A stretch of DNA of 64,000 nucleotides, from NCBI GenBank assembly GCA_964502005.1, contig CAZCUX010000006.1, forward strand, positions 186,001 through 250,000, read 5' to 3'. A program made the translations under genes and the position numbers. Shown here one piece after another: positions 8,193 through 17,380 of the stretch (position 1 is its first letter; the number at the start of each line of letters is the position of its first letter). Below the pieces are notes generated by a model. That model was not told where the DNA came from, searched no databases, and was given only the letters and a program-made list of their open reading frames with translations. Source of the stretch: CAJWOS01 sp964502005 (GTDB taxonomy: Bacteria > Myxococcota_A > UBA796 > UBA2385).

Positions 8193-9568
8193 GGGACATT
8201 CCTTTGGCTGTCTGTTTCGCGTGCCAGTGCTGCGAATGTGCGGCCACGGTCTTCGAAGTCTGCGAAAGCGTCGAAGCTCGCGCAGGCGGGGGAGAGGAGG
8301 ATAGTGTCGGAGGGATGGGCGCTTTGGTGGGAAAGCCGAACGGCGTCCGCGAGGGACGCGACCAGGGTGACAGGCAGTTGTGCGTCGACGAGGGACTCGT
8401 AAATGAGGGGTCCCGATTGGCCGAAGCAGATCACCTGTCTCGCGCGGCGGTGCAAGGCGGAGGCGAGCTCTCGGTAGTCCGCGCCCGCTTTGCCTTCTCC
8501 ACCAAGCAAGAAGACAGTAGGGCCGGTCATTGCGCTGATTCCGACCAACGCGGAGTCCACGTTTGTTGCCTTGGAATCGTTTATCCAACGCACACCATTG
8601 CGACTGGTGTGGACCCATTCTAGGCGATGGGGCAAAGGCTGGAGGCGCGATGGATCGATGGCCGCTACATCTACGCCTGCATGTGTCGCGAGGAGTACGG
8701 CTGCGGCGAGGTTCTGACGATTGTGGTGCCCAGGGAGCGCAAACCGGCGCAGGTCGATAGTGCCCGAGACGGGCTGGTCCACCAGAGTGAGGGCCGTATC
8801 GGATATTTGGATGCCTGGGCGGTCATCGAGACGTGCGACCCGAACCCCGCGTGGCAGTGGGCGATGGCTCAAGTAGGCGTCGTGTGCCGGCAAGACCGCA
8901 AGGTCACCCGGAACTTGGTGTGCGAAGAGCCGCATCTTGGTGGCGGCGTATTGCTCCATCGTGCCGTGGCGCGCCAAATGGTCGGGTGTGAGGTTGAGGG
9001 CCGCGGCGCCGATGGGTCGGAAGGGACCCGCCGTTTCGAGCTGGTAGCTGCTGACTTCCACGACGGCGTGGTCGGGCGCGGGGGCACCGCGCAAGAGCTG
9101 CAGCGCAAGGTTGCTGAGGGGCTCGCCGAGGTTCCCGCCCACCCAGCTTGCTTGGCCGCACTGCTGGAGGATTTGGTGAAGGAAAAAGACGGTAGACGAC
9201 TTTCCATTCGTGCCGGTGACGGCCAACATTGGCACGTTGTGTTGACGCAACACATCGGCGGCAAGCCCCAACTCGCCAATCACCGGCACCCCGGCATCGC
9301 GGGCGCGACGCAAGGGGGCGACGTTTGGCGGCACGCCGGGCGAGACCACCACAATGTCGGCGTTGAGAAGGTCGTCTTCGTCGTGACGACCGTACACTGC
9401 GCGCGTGCCTTCGACGACAGGCGCCTGGGCATGGAGGTCGGTACACACGACATCGGCAGCACCAGCCTCCACGGCCAAATGCGCGGCAGCCACGCCGGAA
9501 CGCGCCATGCCAAAGACCACCACGCGGGCGCCTGCGAGCGGGGGAACCGATGTCATCGACGACGGCAT
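8189..9568 (-). CDS. murD: UDP-N-acetylmuramoyl-L-alanine--D-glutamate ligase
   Basis: 459-residue cytoplasmic Mur ligase adding D-Glu. The N-terminal domain begins VVVFGMARSGVAAAHLAVE, the ATP-binding loop is VTGTNGKSSTV, and the central motif VVEVSSYQLE is typical of MurD. The C-terminal domain contains WINDSKATNVDSALVG and LLSPACASFDAFADFEDRG. The start is set at the ATG at 9566-9568, overlapping the mraY stop by one base (TGATG); a second ATG four codons further in is an alternative. It is followed by ftsW with an ATGA overlap. This continuous coupling suggests one polycistronic dcw message. Confidence 0.98.
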   Translation of the reverse strand: MPSSMTSVPPLAGARVVVFGMARSGVAAAHLAVEAGAADVVCTDLHAQAPVVEGTRAVYGRHDEDDLLNADIVVVSPGVPPNVAPLRRARDAGVPVIGELGLAADVLRQHNVPMLAVTGTNGKSSTVFFLHQILQQCGQASWVGGNLGEPLSNLALQLLRGAPAPDHAVVEVSSYQLETAGPFRPIGAAALNLTPDHLARHGTMEQYAATKMRLFAHQVPGDLAVLPAHDAYLSHRPLPRGVRVARLDDRPGIQISDTALTLVDQPVSGTIDLRRFALPGHHNRQNLAAAVLLATHAGVDVAAIDPSRLQPLPHRLEWVHTSRNGVRWINDSKATNVDSALVGISAMTGPTVFLLGGEGKAGADYRELASALHRRARQVICFGQSGPLIYESLVDAQLPVTLVASLADAVRLSHQSAHPSDTILLSPACASFDAFADFEDRGRTFAALARETDSQRNVP

Positions 9569-10671
9569 CAACGAACCTTCACGGTCGACAAGGCAACCAG
9601 GGCGAGGAGGATACTGATAATCCAAAAACGAACGATAATTTTCGGTTCGCTCCAGCCCAACTTCTCGTAGTGATGGTGAATGGGGGCCATCTTGAAGACA
9701 CGCTTGCCCGTAAGCTTGAAGCTCGCCACTTGGATGATGACGGAGAGTGTTTCCATGACAAACACGCCGCCCACCAGCGCGAGGAGCAGCTCGTGCTTCG
9801 TCAACACCGCGAGAATGCCCAGCGCGCCGCCAAGCGACAAGGACCCGACGTCTCCCATGAAAATCTGGGCGGGAAATGTATTATACCACAAAAATCCCAA
9901 ACCAGAACCTACAATTGCGACCGCGAAAATAGTGAGTTCGCCGCTTCCTTCGACATACGGAACGGAGAGGTATTCTGCAAATCCGGCGTGTCCTGCAAGG
10001 TAAGACAGAATGCCCAGCGTCATGGCTGAGGTCATCACGGGGCCAATCGCGAGGCCGTCCAACCCGTCGGTCAAGTTCACCGCGTTGGAGCTTCCATTGC
10101 AGACAAACATTCCCAATACAATATAAAGCCAGCCGAGCCAAGTCGCGCCCGTAATCAACTGGTCAAAGTGAATCGTCGCGTTTTTGAGGAATGGGACCGC
10201 GAGGCTCGGCTCGATGACACCGGTGAGGTAGCCGTAAGTCAGCACGGCTCCCGCAATGCCAAACTGGCCGACCATCTTCCAACGGCCAGCGAGGCCATCG
10301 CTCGACCGCTGCATGACCTTTTTCCAGTCGTCGATAAAGCCGATGATGCCGTAGCCAAGGAAGACAATCAGCGCCATCCACACGACGGGCTGGTCCAAGC
10401 GAGCCCACAACAGAGTAGACACCGAGATGGCGATAATCATCGGGACGCCACCCATCGTGGGGGTGCCCACTTTCGCTTCGTGCTCCGGGCCGAAGTCACG
10501 GATGATTTGCTCCATCCGTTTTTGCTTCATCCATCGAATAAACGACGGATATAGCATATAGCAAATGGCCAATGACGTGACCATTCCCCATGCAGTCCGA
10601 AAGGTAATATAACGAAAGAGATTGAACGCCTGGACTTGGTCAGCCATGGGCGTCAGCAGGTGGTACAGCAT
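9568..10671 (-). CDS. mraY: Phospho-N-acetylmuramoyl-pentapeptide transferase
   Basis: 367-residue polytopic membrane enzyme that transfers phospho-MurNAc-pentapeptide to undecaprenyl phosphate, making lipid I. Key motifs are GTPTMGGVPM, the metal-binding GFIDDWKKV, NAVNLTDGLDGLA, FMGDVGSLSLGG and the cytoplasmic MAPIHHHYEKLGW loop. About ten hydrophobic segments are spread along the length, as expected. The start ATG at 10669-10671 overlaps the murF stop by one base (TAATG). Its base composition is somewhat more AT-rich than the flanking mur genes, which is common for membrane proteins with many Phe, Ile and Lys codons. Confidence 0.98.
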   Translation of the reverse strand: MLYHLLTPMADQVQAFNLFRYITFRTAWGMVTSLAICYMLYPSFIRWMKQKRMEQIIRDFGPEHEAKVGTPTMGGVPMIIAISVSTLLWARLDQPVVWMALIVFLGYGIIGFIDDWKKVMQRSSDGLAGRWKMVGQFGIAGAVLTYGYLTGVIEPSLAVPFLKNATIHFDQLITGATWLGWLYIVLGMFVCNGSSNAVNLTDGLDGLAIGPVMTSAMTLGILSYLAGHAGFAEYLSVPYVEGSGELTIFAVAIVGSGLGFLWYNTFPAQIFMGDVGSLSLGGALGILAVLTKHELLLALVGGVFVMETLSVIIQVASFKLTGKRVFKMAPIHHHYEKLGWSEPKIIVRFWIISILLALVALSTVKVR

Positions 10672-12050
10672 TAGTCCTCCGTCGCCGTGGGCGCGGGGAG
10701 GTGGTCGAGCACCGTTTCCATGGCCAATCCACGGCTTCCTTTGAGGAGCACGAGGTCGCCCTGGCGGAAGGTCGAACCCAAGGTTTGGGCGAGCACGTTG
10801 GCGTTGTCGGCGGCGACAACATCCTCGGCGCCAGGGACGGAATTGTCGAGGAGTTCGCGATGCGCCCGCTGGAAGCGTGGCCCTGCAACGCCGACTTGGT
10901 CGAGGTCGAGAGACACGGCGTGGGACAAGACTTCGACGTGAAGGTCGTGCTCGGTTGGGCCAAGCTCGAGCATGTCGCCCAACAGCGCGACCCTGCGAAC
11001 GCCGGTCACGGCGGCGAGGGTGTCGAGCGACGCCCGTGTCGACAGCGGGTTGGCGTTGTAGGCGTCGTTGATGACGCGGATACCGCTGGGCAGGGTCTCC
11101 AAGCGTTGCCGCATTCCGACGGGCGCGTAGGTCGAGAGCCGTTGGGCAGCATCGGCGAGGTCGAGCCCCAACGCGGCTGCGACGGCCAAGGCGGCGGTGG
11201 CGTTGGTCGCGAGGTGGAGTCCAGGCACGGCGATTTCACCGGAAACGACCGTGTCGCCGACGCGAACGCGGAACCCGGTGGAAAATGAATCGCCATTCAC
11301 CCATGCGGAGAGTTGGCGGACATCTGCATCGGGATGTTGGCCATACGTGATGCGGCGCACACCGGCAGGAATCGGAAGTGCTGCAATCCGTGGGTCGTCG
11401 AGGTTGATGCAGCAGGTGTCGCCGGGTCGCGCGCCGGCGAACAGCTCCCCTTTTGCCCGTGCGACGCCTTCGATGCTGCCGACACCTTCGAGGTGCGCCG
11501 CCCCAACGTTGGTGATGAGGCGAACCGTGGGCGCGGCGATGTCCTGAAGAAGCGCAATCTCACCGAAACCGCTCATGCCCATTTCGATGACCCAGGCTGC
11601 GGCTGCTTCGGTCGCTAGCAGCGTGAGGGGTACGCCGATGTGGTTGTTGAGGTTTCCCATGGTTGCGTGAATGTCGCCCATCGCGCCGATGGCAAGTGCG
11701 GTCATAGCGCGGGTGGTCGTCTTTCCGGCAGTGCCGGTGATGCCGACCACCGGACCCGTAAAGGTTCGGCGGACATGGCGGGCAATGTCTTGGAGGGCAA
11801 CCAAGGTGTCGGGCACGAGGACGCAACCGCGGTCCCAATCGGCGGGGGCGTATCGCACCACTGCGCCCGCACAGCCCGCGGCACGAATTGCCGGCAAAAA
11901 GGCGTGGCCGTCAAAGCGCTCGCCTTCGAGGGCAAGGAACCAGTCGCCAGGGCGGAGGTTTCGGGAGTCTGTGCAGATTGCGCCGGCGGCACCCACATGG
12001 CGAAGAACGCCGCCGGTCGCGGTTGCCAGTGTCGGTCCATCAAACTTCAT
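10671..12050 (-). CDS. murF: UDP-MurNAc-tripeptide--D-alanyl-D-alanine ligase
   Basis: 459-residue cytoplasmic Mur ligase that adds the D-Ala-D-Ala dipeptide made by Ddl. The N-terminal domain carries ICTDSRNLRPGDWFLALEGERFDGH (quoted in part: TDSRNLRPGDWFLAL), the ATP loop is GITGTAGKTTTRAM, and MGNLNNHIGVPLTLL is a MurF signature. The C-terminal domain has VINDAYNANPLS and RVALLGDMLELG. The ATG at 12048-12050 overlaps the end of murE by 11 bases, and its stop overlaps mraY by one base. All motifs are intact, so normal activity is expected. Confidence 0.98.
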   Translation of the reverse strand: MKFDGPTLATATGGVLRHVGAAGAICTDSRNLRPGDWFLALEGERFDGHAFLPAIRAAGCAGAVVRYAPADWDRGCVLVPDTLVALQDIARHVRRTFTGPVVGITGTAGKTTTRAMTALAIGAMGDIHATMGNLNNHIGVPLTLLATEAAAAWVIEMGMSGFGEIALLQDIAAPTVRLITNVGAAHLEGVGSIEGVARAKGELFAGARPGDTCCINLDDPRIAALPIPAGVRRITYGQHPDADVRQLSAWVNGDSFSTGFRVRVGDTVVSGEIAVPGLHLATNATAALAVAAALGLDLADAAQRLSTYAPVGMRQRLETLPSGIRVINDAYNANPLSTRASLDTLAAVTGVRRVALLGDMLELGPTEHDLHVEVLSHAVSLDLDQVGVAGPRFQRAHRELLDNSVPGAEDVVAADNANVLAQTLGSTFRQGDLVLLKGSRGLAMETVLDHLPAPTATED

Positions 12051-13491
12051 CAGCGGTTCCTGCTTTCGCTTGCAGAGCGGCGGCTGCTACCTGTCGGTCA
12101 TCGAAGGGGAGGACCTCGCGACCGATGGTTTGGGTTGTTTCATGTCCCTTGCCCGCGATGACCACGACGTCGTGGGGGCCAGCACCGGCAACAGCGGCAA
12201 AAATCGCAGCACGGCGGTCCACCATTGTGACCACGTCGGCTGGGAGCCCGTGCACGACCTCGGCGATGATAGCTTGGGGGTCTTCCGAGCGAGGGTTGTC
12301 GGAAGTTACGGTGACGAGGTCGCTTCCGTCATAGGCGGCCCGGCCCATTCGGGGGCGCTTGGCGCGGTCTCGGTCCCCACCGCAGCCGAAGACCGTGTGG
12401 ATTCGGCCAGCAGTCAAAGGACGAAGCGCGGTGAGGATTCGTTCGAGAGCGTCGGGTGTGTGCGCATAGTCGACAAACACCCGCGGAGTTCCCGGCGGAC
12501 CCGTCACACGCTCCAAGCGCCCGGGTACGGCGGCTGCGGCGGCGAGGCCGGCGCGGGCTGTTTCACCCGAGACGCCGAGGACCTGAGCCAAAATATAGGC
12601 ACAAAGGCTGTTTTCGAGGTTGTGGGCGCCGACCAAGGGCGTCGACAGCGTGATGTGCTCGCCGAACGCCGTCACGCGGGCGCGGCAGCCGTCCAGGTCT
12701 GCCTCGACGCTGTGAATGCGCACATCGCAGTCGGGACCGCGTCCATACCGGACCACTGCGCGCCCAGGGAGGCGAAGGGTCGCGATAGCGGGGTCGTCGC
12801 CATGAAGCACGGCGACGCCGTCGGGTGCAAGAAGCTCGGTAAACAAGCGCGCTTTGGCCGCAAAGTAGTCGGCCATGGTCCCGTGGAAGTCGAGGTGGTC
12901 TTGGGAAAAGGAAGTAAACGCCGCGGCTTTGAAGGGGATGCCTTCCACGCGGTGCAAGTCGAGGCCAATACTCGACACTTCCATGACGGCAAATGCGCAA
13001 CCTTGGTCGAGCGCCCGCCGCAACAGTGGCTGCACAACGGGCGCTTCGGGCGTGGTGTGCGTTGCAGGCAACGGGACGCCCGCGAGCCGGTGGCCGGCCG
13101 TGCCAATGACCAGCGCGGGCTTGCCAACCGCTGCTTCCAAGAGGTGCGCGGTGGTGGTCTTGCCGTTTGTGCCGGTAATGCCGACGACCGGGAGGCGACG
13201 GGCGGGATGGTCGGCCAGCGCGGCGGCGGCGCGGCCCAAGGCCCGTCGGGCGTCGGGAACGAGAATCAGAGTGACGCCTGGCGCGACGTGGGTGGGTCCG
13301 TCGGCGATGACCGCAGCACACGCGAGTGTGGGGGCAAAGCGGCGGCCATCATTGTGTTCTCCGCGAACGGCGACGAAGATGTCGTCGGGCCCAATCTGGC
13401 GCGAATCGTGGCCAATCCCGCGCACGTGTCGGTCGACGGGACCGGTCACGACGCAGGGAGACAGTGCAGGGAGGAGGGCGCGGAGGACCAT
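12040..13491 (-). CDS. murE: UDP-MurNAc-L-Ala-D-Glu--meso-diaminopimelate ligase
   Basis: 483-residue cytoplasmic Mur ligase adding the third stem residue. The start of the fold is HDSRQIGPDDIFVAVRGEHNDG, the ATP loop GTNGKTTT lies at 107-114, and THTTPEAP and SFSQDHLDFHGTM are family motifs. The substrate motif is DNPR (in TSDNPRSEDP), which marks meso-diaminopimelate specificity in characterised MurE enzymes. The ATG at 13489-13491 is chosen because it gives the normal N-terminal length. The frame is open further to a TTG at 13725, which would add a proline-rich segment of 78 residues with no counterpart I recognise. The gap to ftsI is then 410 bases, unusual in this compact cluster. Confidence 0.96.
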   Translation of the reverse strand: MVLRALLPALSPCVVTGPVDRHVRGIGHDSRQIGPDDIFVAVRGEHNDGRRFAPTLACAAVIADGPTHVAPGVTLILVPDARRALGRAAAALADHPARRLPVVGITGTNGKTTTAHLLEAAVGKPALVIGTAGHRLAGVPLPATHTTPEAPVVQPLLRRALDQGCAFAVMEVSSIGLDLHRVEGIPFKAAAFTSFSQDHLDFHGTMADYFAAKARLFTELLAPDGVAVLHGDDPAIATLRLPGRAVVRYGRGPDCDVRIHSVEADLDGCRARVTAFGEHITLSTPLVGAHNLENSLCAYILAQVLGVSGETARAGLAAAAAVPGRLERVTGPPGTPRVFVDYAHTPDALERILTALRPLTAGRIHTVFGCGGDRDRAKRPRMGRAAYDGSDLVTVTSDNPRSEDPQAIIAEVVHGLPADVVTMVDRRAAIFAAVAGAGPHDVVVIAGKGHETTQTIGREVLPFDDRQVAAAALQAKAGTADEV

Positions 13492-13901
13492 CGGGGTGCC
13501 AGGAAGGAGGACCGCTCCGGCTCGGAGGGTTGCAGGGGCTGCGAGGGGGGAGAGTTTGCCGAGCCGGAGAAGGTCTGGAGGGAGGGGACCGCTTGGGAGC
13601 GGGGAAGGCTGCGAAGGGGCCTGCGGGGTTGGGGAGAGCAGGAACAGCGGTGCGGGGTCAGGCGGCAGCGTCGAGACATGTGGTGGAACCGGGGGCCAAG
13701 GAATCGGCGTGCAACTTGGACACAAGCTGCGGGTCGCCAGTGCCTCCGGGGGTCACCGTGGGGTCATGTCGCGGTTCGCGGGCTGGTTGGGCTGGGGAAG
13801 CCATGGCCATCCGCCAAGGTGCCCCTTCGCAGAAGGGTGAAGGTTGGAGAGATGAGGACGAGACCGAACAATTGCGCGGTGTTCGTCCGCATGGGAACGG
13901 C
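13492..13901. other. 410-base spacer inside the dcw cluster (ftsI-murE)
   Basis: The only long gap within the cluster. The strand that would be mRNA is strongly pyrimidine-rich (the given strand is full of G and GA runs). An open frame (13492-13725) could extend MurE with a Pro-rich N-terminus starting at TTG, but no ribosome site or conserved sequence supports it. I see no terminator or clear promoter. Confidence 0.5.
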
Positions 13902-16091
13902 TTATTGAAGAGAAATTTCGAGGGTGGCGCCCGATGGGAGTGGGGTGCCGGGTGCGGGGTGTTGGCGGGTCACACGGCCGCTTCCTTGCATAGAAAGCGC
14001 GATGCCTGCGCCATCCACAGTCGCGAGTGCGTCTCGCATGCTGAGTCCCACGAGGTCGGGGACCCGCAGGCGGCCATCGTCGGTCCAGGTGAGCTCGGGT
14101 GCCAGCACGGCGACGGGCTCTTCGCGCTTCGGAGGCGGGGGTTCGGTGTGCGGCTTTTTGGCCAGAGCCTCTGCCAACAGCTCGGGGTCCGGTTCGATAC
14201 CGAGGATACGGAGGGTCTTTTCCCCGATTTCGGAGAACGCGGGACCCGCGACGATACCGCCGTAGCTGCTGCCGATGGTGGGCGTATCGACGACCACCGC
14301 AATGGCGATGCGGGGAGCCTCTGCGGGGGTGATGCCGACGAACGAGCCGATGCGGGCGGTGGATGAGTAGCCCCCGTCGACATGTTTCCACGCGGTGCCG
14401 GTCTTTCCCGCGACGCGAAAGCCGGGGATGCGGGCGCGGGTGCCCGTGCCTCCCTGCTCGGTGACCGTCTCCATCATCATTACGGTTTTTTCGGCCGTGT
14501 CAGCGGAGACGACCTGGCGGTCGGGTGTGGGCAAGATGTTGTCGATGACGTTGCCATGGCGGTCTTCAATAGACCGCACCAAATGGGGCTTCATGCGAAC
14601 CCCACCGTTGCCCAAAGTGGCGATGGCGGCGGCCAATTGCACTGCCGTCGCGGTTACGCCGTGTCCGTATGCGGTGGTCGCAAGCTCGATGGGCTTGATG
14701 TTGTTGACGGTTCGCATCGAGCCGCGTGTTTCGCCCGGAAGTTGGAGGCCGGTCTCGCGGCTGAAACCGAAGTCGCGCAGGTACTTGAGGGTGCGCTCGG
14801 GTCCAAGCTTGAACGCGAGCTTCGCCGAGCCGATGTTGGACGAGTACTTGATGACTTCGGTGAGGGTGACCATGCCGTGCGGGTGGTCGTCGTGAATGGT
14901 CTTGTTGGACACACGCCATGCGCCGCCTTCGCAATCGATGGGGCTGCTCGGCGTATAGATGCCTTCTTCGAGCGTTGCGGCTGCCACGAACGGCTTGAAC
15001 ACGGAGCCAGGCTCAATGGCATCCATGGCTGCATGGTTCTTGAACTGCGCGATGTCGATGTTGGAGGTGTCGTTGGGGTTTTGGGACGGGAGACTGACCA
15101 TCGCCAGGATGTCGCCCGTCGGAATGTCCATCACGACTGCGTACGCGGCTTGTGCGCCGGTGCGCTCCATGGCAGAAGCGACCGCGCGTTCGGCGACATC
15201 TTGCACCCGGCGGTCGATGGTGAGGACGACCGAGTGGCCCTCTTCGGCGGTGATGCGGTCAGGCGTGATGCTGTGGCCCTTCCGGTCGCGCCAGAGCACG
15301 TACTTGTAGGTCTCTCCGCGAAGCTCGTCGTCGAGGGTAGTCTCTAAGCCAGCCATGCCGGAGCCGTTGTGCCCGACAAGGCCGAGAAGCGGCGCGCCAT
15401 CGGAGCGGCCCGGATAAAACCGGGTGGGCGTGGTGTTGGAAAACAGCACCCCATTGAGCCGGGGGTCTTGCTCTTTGGCGACGGCGCGGACGCGGGAGGC
15501 GATACGCTCGAGGTTGGCGGGCGTGAGGTCAGTCGCAATTCGTACATCGCGGCGGCCTTTTCGTGCCAGCCGCTCGGTAAGTACCTGCGGGTCCATGTTG
15601 AGTTCTTCCGCGAGCACCTTGGCCAACAAGGCCACGGGGTCGTCGGAGTACGGGATGGGCTTGCGCTTGGGCTTGTCGGGGTCCGCTTCTTCGTCTTTTT
15701 TGGGTTCCTCCACGAGCGGGGCACGGTGGAGGTTGAAGGGGTCGACGTGCAACTCGAAAAGGTCCACCGTGGTGGCCAAGAGCGCGTGGTTGCGGTCGTA
15801 GATATTGCCGCGTCGACCCTGTACCTCGACAGTTTGTTCGAATTGGGTCCGCGCCTTGGCTTCGAGCTGGGGGTCGGGGAGCAGCATCAAGTGCGACGCC
15901 CGCCCAACGAGTCCGAGGTATCCAATCGCAACAATCCCACCGACCCAAGCGGTTCGATAAGACGCGCGCGTGCGCACATTGTTGTCGCCTTCGGGCCGTT
16001 GCTTGGGATTGGGCAAGGCAAAGAGGTGCGTCCACGACTTCTTTGGAGGTCGTGCGGTGCCCGTCCGCGTTGCTTTGATGCGCTGGGACAT
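13902..16091 (-). CDS. ftsI: Division-specific penicillin-binding protein FtsI (PBP3) with C-terminal PASTA domain
   Basis: 729-residue bitopic transpeptidase that cross-links septal peptidoglycan with FtsW. A basic cytoplasmic N-terminus is followed by one membrane segment (about 46-70) and a dimerisation domain starting RRGNIYDRN (93-101). The transpeptidase domain has the active-site Ser in SVFK (363-366), the SSN motif (417-419) and KTGT (563-566). Residues about 677-729 form one PASTA domain (VPDLVGLSMRDALATVDGAG). A charged insertion rich in Glu, Asp and Lys (about 128-147) is an unusual addition to the periplasmic pedestal. It starts 14 bases after ftsL. All catalytic motifs are intact. 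Confidence 0.97.
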   Translation of the reverse strand: MSQRIKATRTGTARPPKKSWTHLFALPNPKQRPEGDNNVRTRASYRTAWVGGIVAIGYLGLVGRASHLMLLPDPQLEAKARTQFEQTVEVQGRRGNIYDRNHALLATTVDLFELHVDPFNLHRAPLVEEPKKDEEADPDKPKRKPIPYSDDPVALLAKVLAEELNMDPQVLTERLARKGRRDVRIATDLTPANLERIASRVRAVAKEQDPRLNGVLFSNTTPTRFYPGRSDGAPLLGLVGHNGSGMAGLETTLDDELRGETYKYVLWRDRKGHSITPDRITAEEGHSVVLTIDRRVQDVAERAVASAMERTGAQAAYAVVMDIPTGDILAMVSLPSQNPNDTSNIDIAQFKNHAAMDAIEPGSVFKPFVAAATLEEGIYTPSSPIDCEGGAWRVSNKTIHDDHPHGMVTLTEVIKYSSNIGSAKLAFKLGPERTLKYLRDFGFSRETGLQLPGETRGSMRTVNNIKPIELATTAYGHGVTATAVQLAAAIATLGNGGVRMKPHLVRSIEDRHGNVIDNILPTPDRQVVSADTAEKTVMMMETVTEQGGTGTRARIPGFRVAGKTGTAWKHVDGGYSSTARIGSFVGITPAEAPRIAIAVVVDTPTIGSSYGGIVAGPAFSEIGEKTLRILGIEPDPELLAEALAKKPHTEPPPPKREEPVAVLAPELTWTDDGRLRVPDLVGLSMRDALATVDGAGIALSMQGSGRVTRQHPAPGTPLPSGATLEISLQ

Positions 16092-16105
16092 TGGCCTGAC
16101 CCCCT

Positions 16106-16438
16106 TTATGGAACGTCGACGACGGCGACGGTGCCGTCGAAAGCCAATGTGGTGCTGACATCCCGCAGTGTGTGCGGGTCTTTGAGGGACGCCAATTCCA
16201 GCAGGAGGCGCTCGTGTTCTGCTGTCGCGCGCGAGTGGGAGACGCGAATCTTGTCGAGTGCGACGGACGTTTCAACGAGGTCTACCCGCGACCAGGCGCT
16301 CAACAGCGCGCAGCCGGCGACAAGGCCGGCCACCGCGATGTAGCGCCAAATGAAGCGGATTTCGATTCCCTCGCTCTGGAGAACCGGAGCGACGGGTGCC
16401 ACAAGGGCGGGTCGAGAGTTGCGGGAAGGAGTGGACAT
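16106..16438 (-). CDS. ftsL: Cell division protein FtsL-like
   Basis: 110-residue bitopic protein. A short cytoplasmic tail (1-27) is followed by one membrane segment (about 28-48, IWRYIAVAGLVAGCALLSAW) and a helical, leucine-rich periplasmic part (about 50-92) compatible with the FtsL/FtsB coiled coil. FtsL sequences diverge widely, so identification depends on topology, size and its fixed place between rsmH and ftsI. In the family it forms the FtsQ-FtsL-FtsB complex that activates FtsWI. Spacing to rsmH is 27 bases and to ftsI 14 bases, consistent with one operon. Confidence 0.85.
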   Translation of the reverse strand: MSTPSRNSRPALVAPVAPVLQSEGIEIRFIWRYIAVAGLVAGCALLSAWSRVDLVETSVALDKIRVSHSRATAEHERLLLELASLKDPHTLRDVSTTLAFDGTVAVVDVP

Positions 16439-16465
16439 GTCGTCCTCCGCGGGAGGCGGCGGGTG

Positions 16466-17380
16466 TCAGGAGGGGGGAAGGCGTGCGGCGATGCGGAGAG
16501 AAGCCGAGCGCGCGCGGGGATTTCCCGCGTCGGCGTCCTCTCCACGGATGGGCTTTCGTGTGAGAAGCGAAAGCCGCGGGGGAGTTTGGGGCTGGCCGTA
16601 GGCGTCGCGGGGCGTGCCAACGCCAGCCTCTGTGCGGAAGAACTGCTTGACGATTCGGTCTTCAAGCGAATGGAACGTGATGACGGCAAGGCGGCCGTGG
16701 GGAGCCAACAGGTGCAGCGCGGCGGAGAGGCCGCGGTGCAGCTGGCCCAGTTCGTCGTTGACGACGATTCGGAGCGCCTGGAAGGTTCGTGTGGCGGGAT
16801 GCGTACGAGAGTTTTTGTATCCCGAGCTGCGCAGCACACATTCCGCGAGCGGAAGGGTGTGGGTCCACGGACGACCCGCGATGATGGCTCGCGCAATGCG
16901 CCGTGCGCGCGGCTCTTCGCCGTAATGGAACAGAATATCGGCCAGCTCCGACTCGGTCACGCGGTCGAGCAGCGCAGAGGCGGTTTCGCCCTCTTCGGTG
17001 TTCATTCGCATGTCGAGGGGACCATCTTGCTGAAAACTGAATCCTCGTTCAGCGGTGTCGAGCTGGTGGCTGCTGACGCCAATATCCAGCAAGATGCCGT
17101 CGAAAGGCCCATATTCGCCGGCAAGCTCCGCCATTTCGCCGTACGTTCCGGCGATGATGCGCACCGTGCCGGGAGACGATGAGAGGCGTTCTTGTGCGGC
17201 GGCACGCGCGGAAGGGTCGCGGTCGATGCCCACCAACTGTGCGCCGGGCGCGGCCGCCAGGAGCGCTGCGGCGTGGCCTCCGCCGCCCAGAGTGCCATCG
17301 AGGTACCGACCGTCGGGGCGGGGTGCCAACGCTGCCACGACATCATCGCGGAGCACAGGAATGTGGTGAAATGAGCTCAT
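16466..17380 (-). CDS. rsmH: 16S rRNA (cytosine1402-N4)-methyltransferase
   Basis: 304-residue SAM-dependent methyltransferase (MraW) modifying C1402 in the ribosomal P site. Family blocks are HIPVLRDDVVAALAPRPDG, the SAM motif DGTLGGGGHAAALL, DGILLDIGVSSHQLD, GPLDMRMN and VITFHSLEDRIVKQFF. The start ATG at 17378-17380 overlaps the mraZ stop by four bases (ATGA). The open frame extending to 17992 runs antisense-like through mraZ and is disregarded. The mraZ-rsmH-ftsL-ftsI order is the standard head of dcw clusters. Confidence 0.98.
   Translation of the reverse strand: MSSFHHIPVLRDDVVAALAPRPDGRYLDGTLGGGGHAAALLAAAPGAQLVGIDRDPSARAAAQERLSSSPGTVRIIAGTYGEMAELAGEYGPFDGILLDIGVSSHQLDTAERGFSFQQDGPLDMRMNTEEGETASALLDRVTESELADILFHYGEEPRARRIARAIIAGRPWTHTLPLAECVLRSSGYKNSRTHPATRTFQALRIVVNDELGQLHRGLSAALHLLAPHGRLAVITFHSLEDRIVKQFFRTEAGVGTPRDAYGQPQTPPRLSLLTRKPIRGEDADAGNPRARSASLRIAARLPPS

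Noticed and set aside
8193..8618. Open extension upstream of ftsW as a murG remnant or longer FtsW
   Set aside because: It lies inside murD in another frame, is Arg/Pro-rich, and FtsW begins normally at 8192 with an ATGA overlap.
11671..13908. 745-codon open frame on the plus strand
   Set aside because: Antisense to murF, murE and the ftsI-murE spacer, which are clear genes with all motifs intact.
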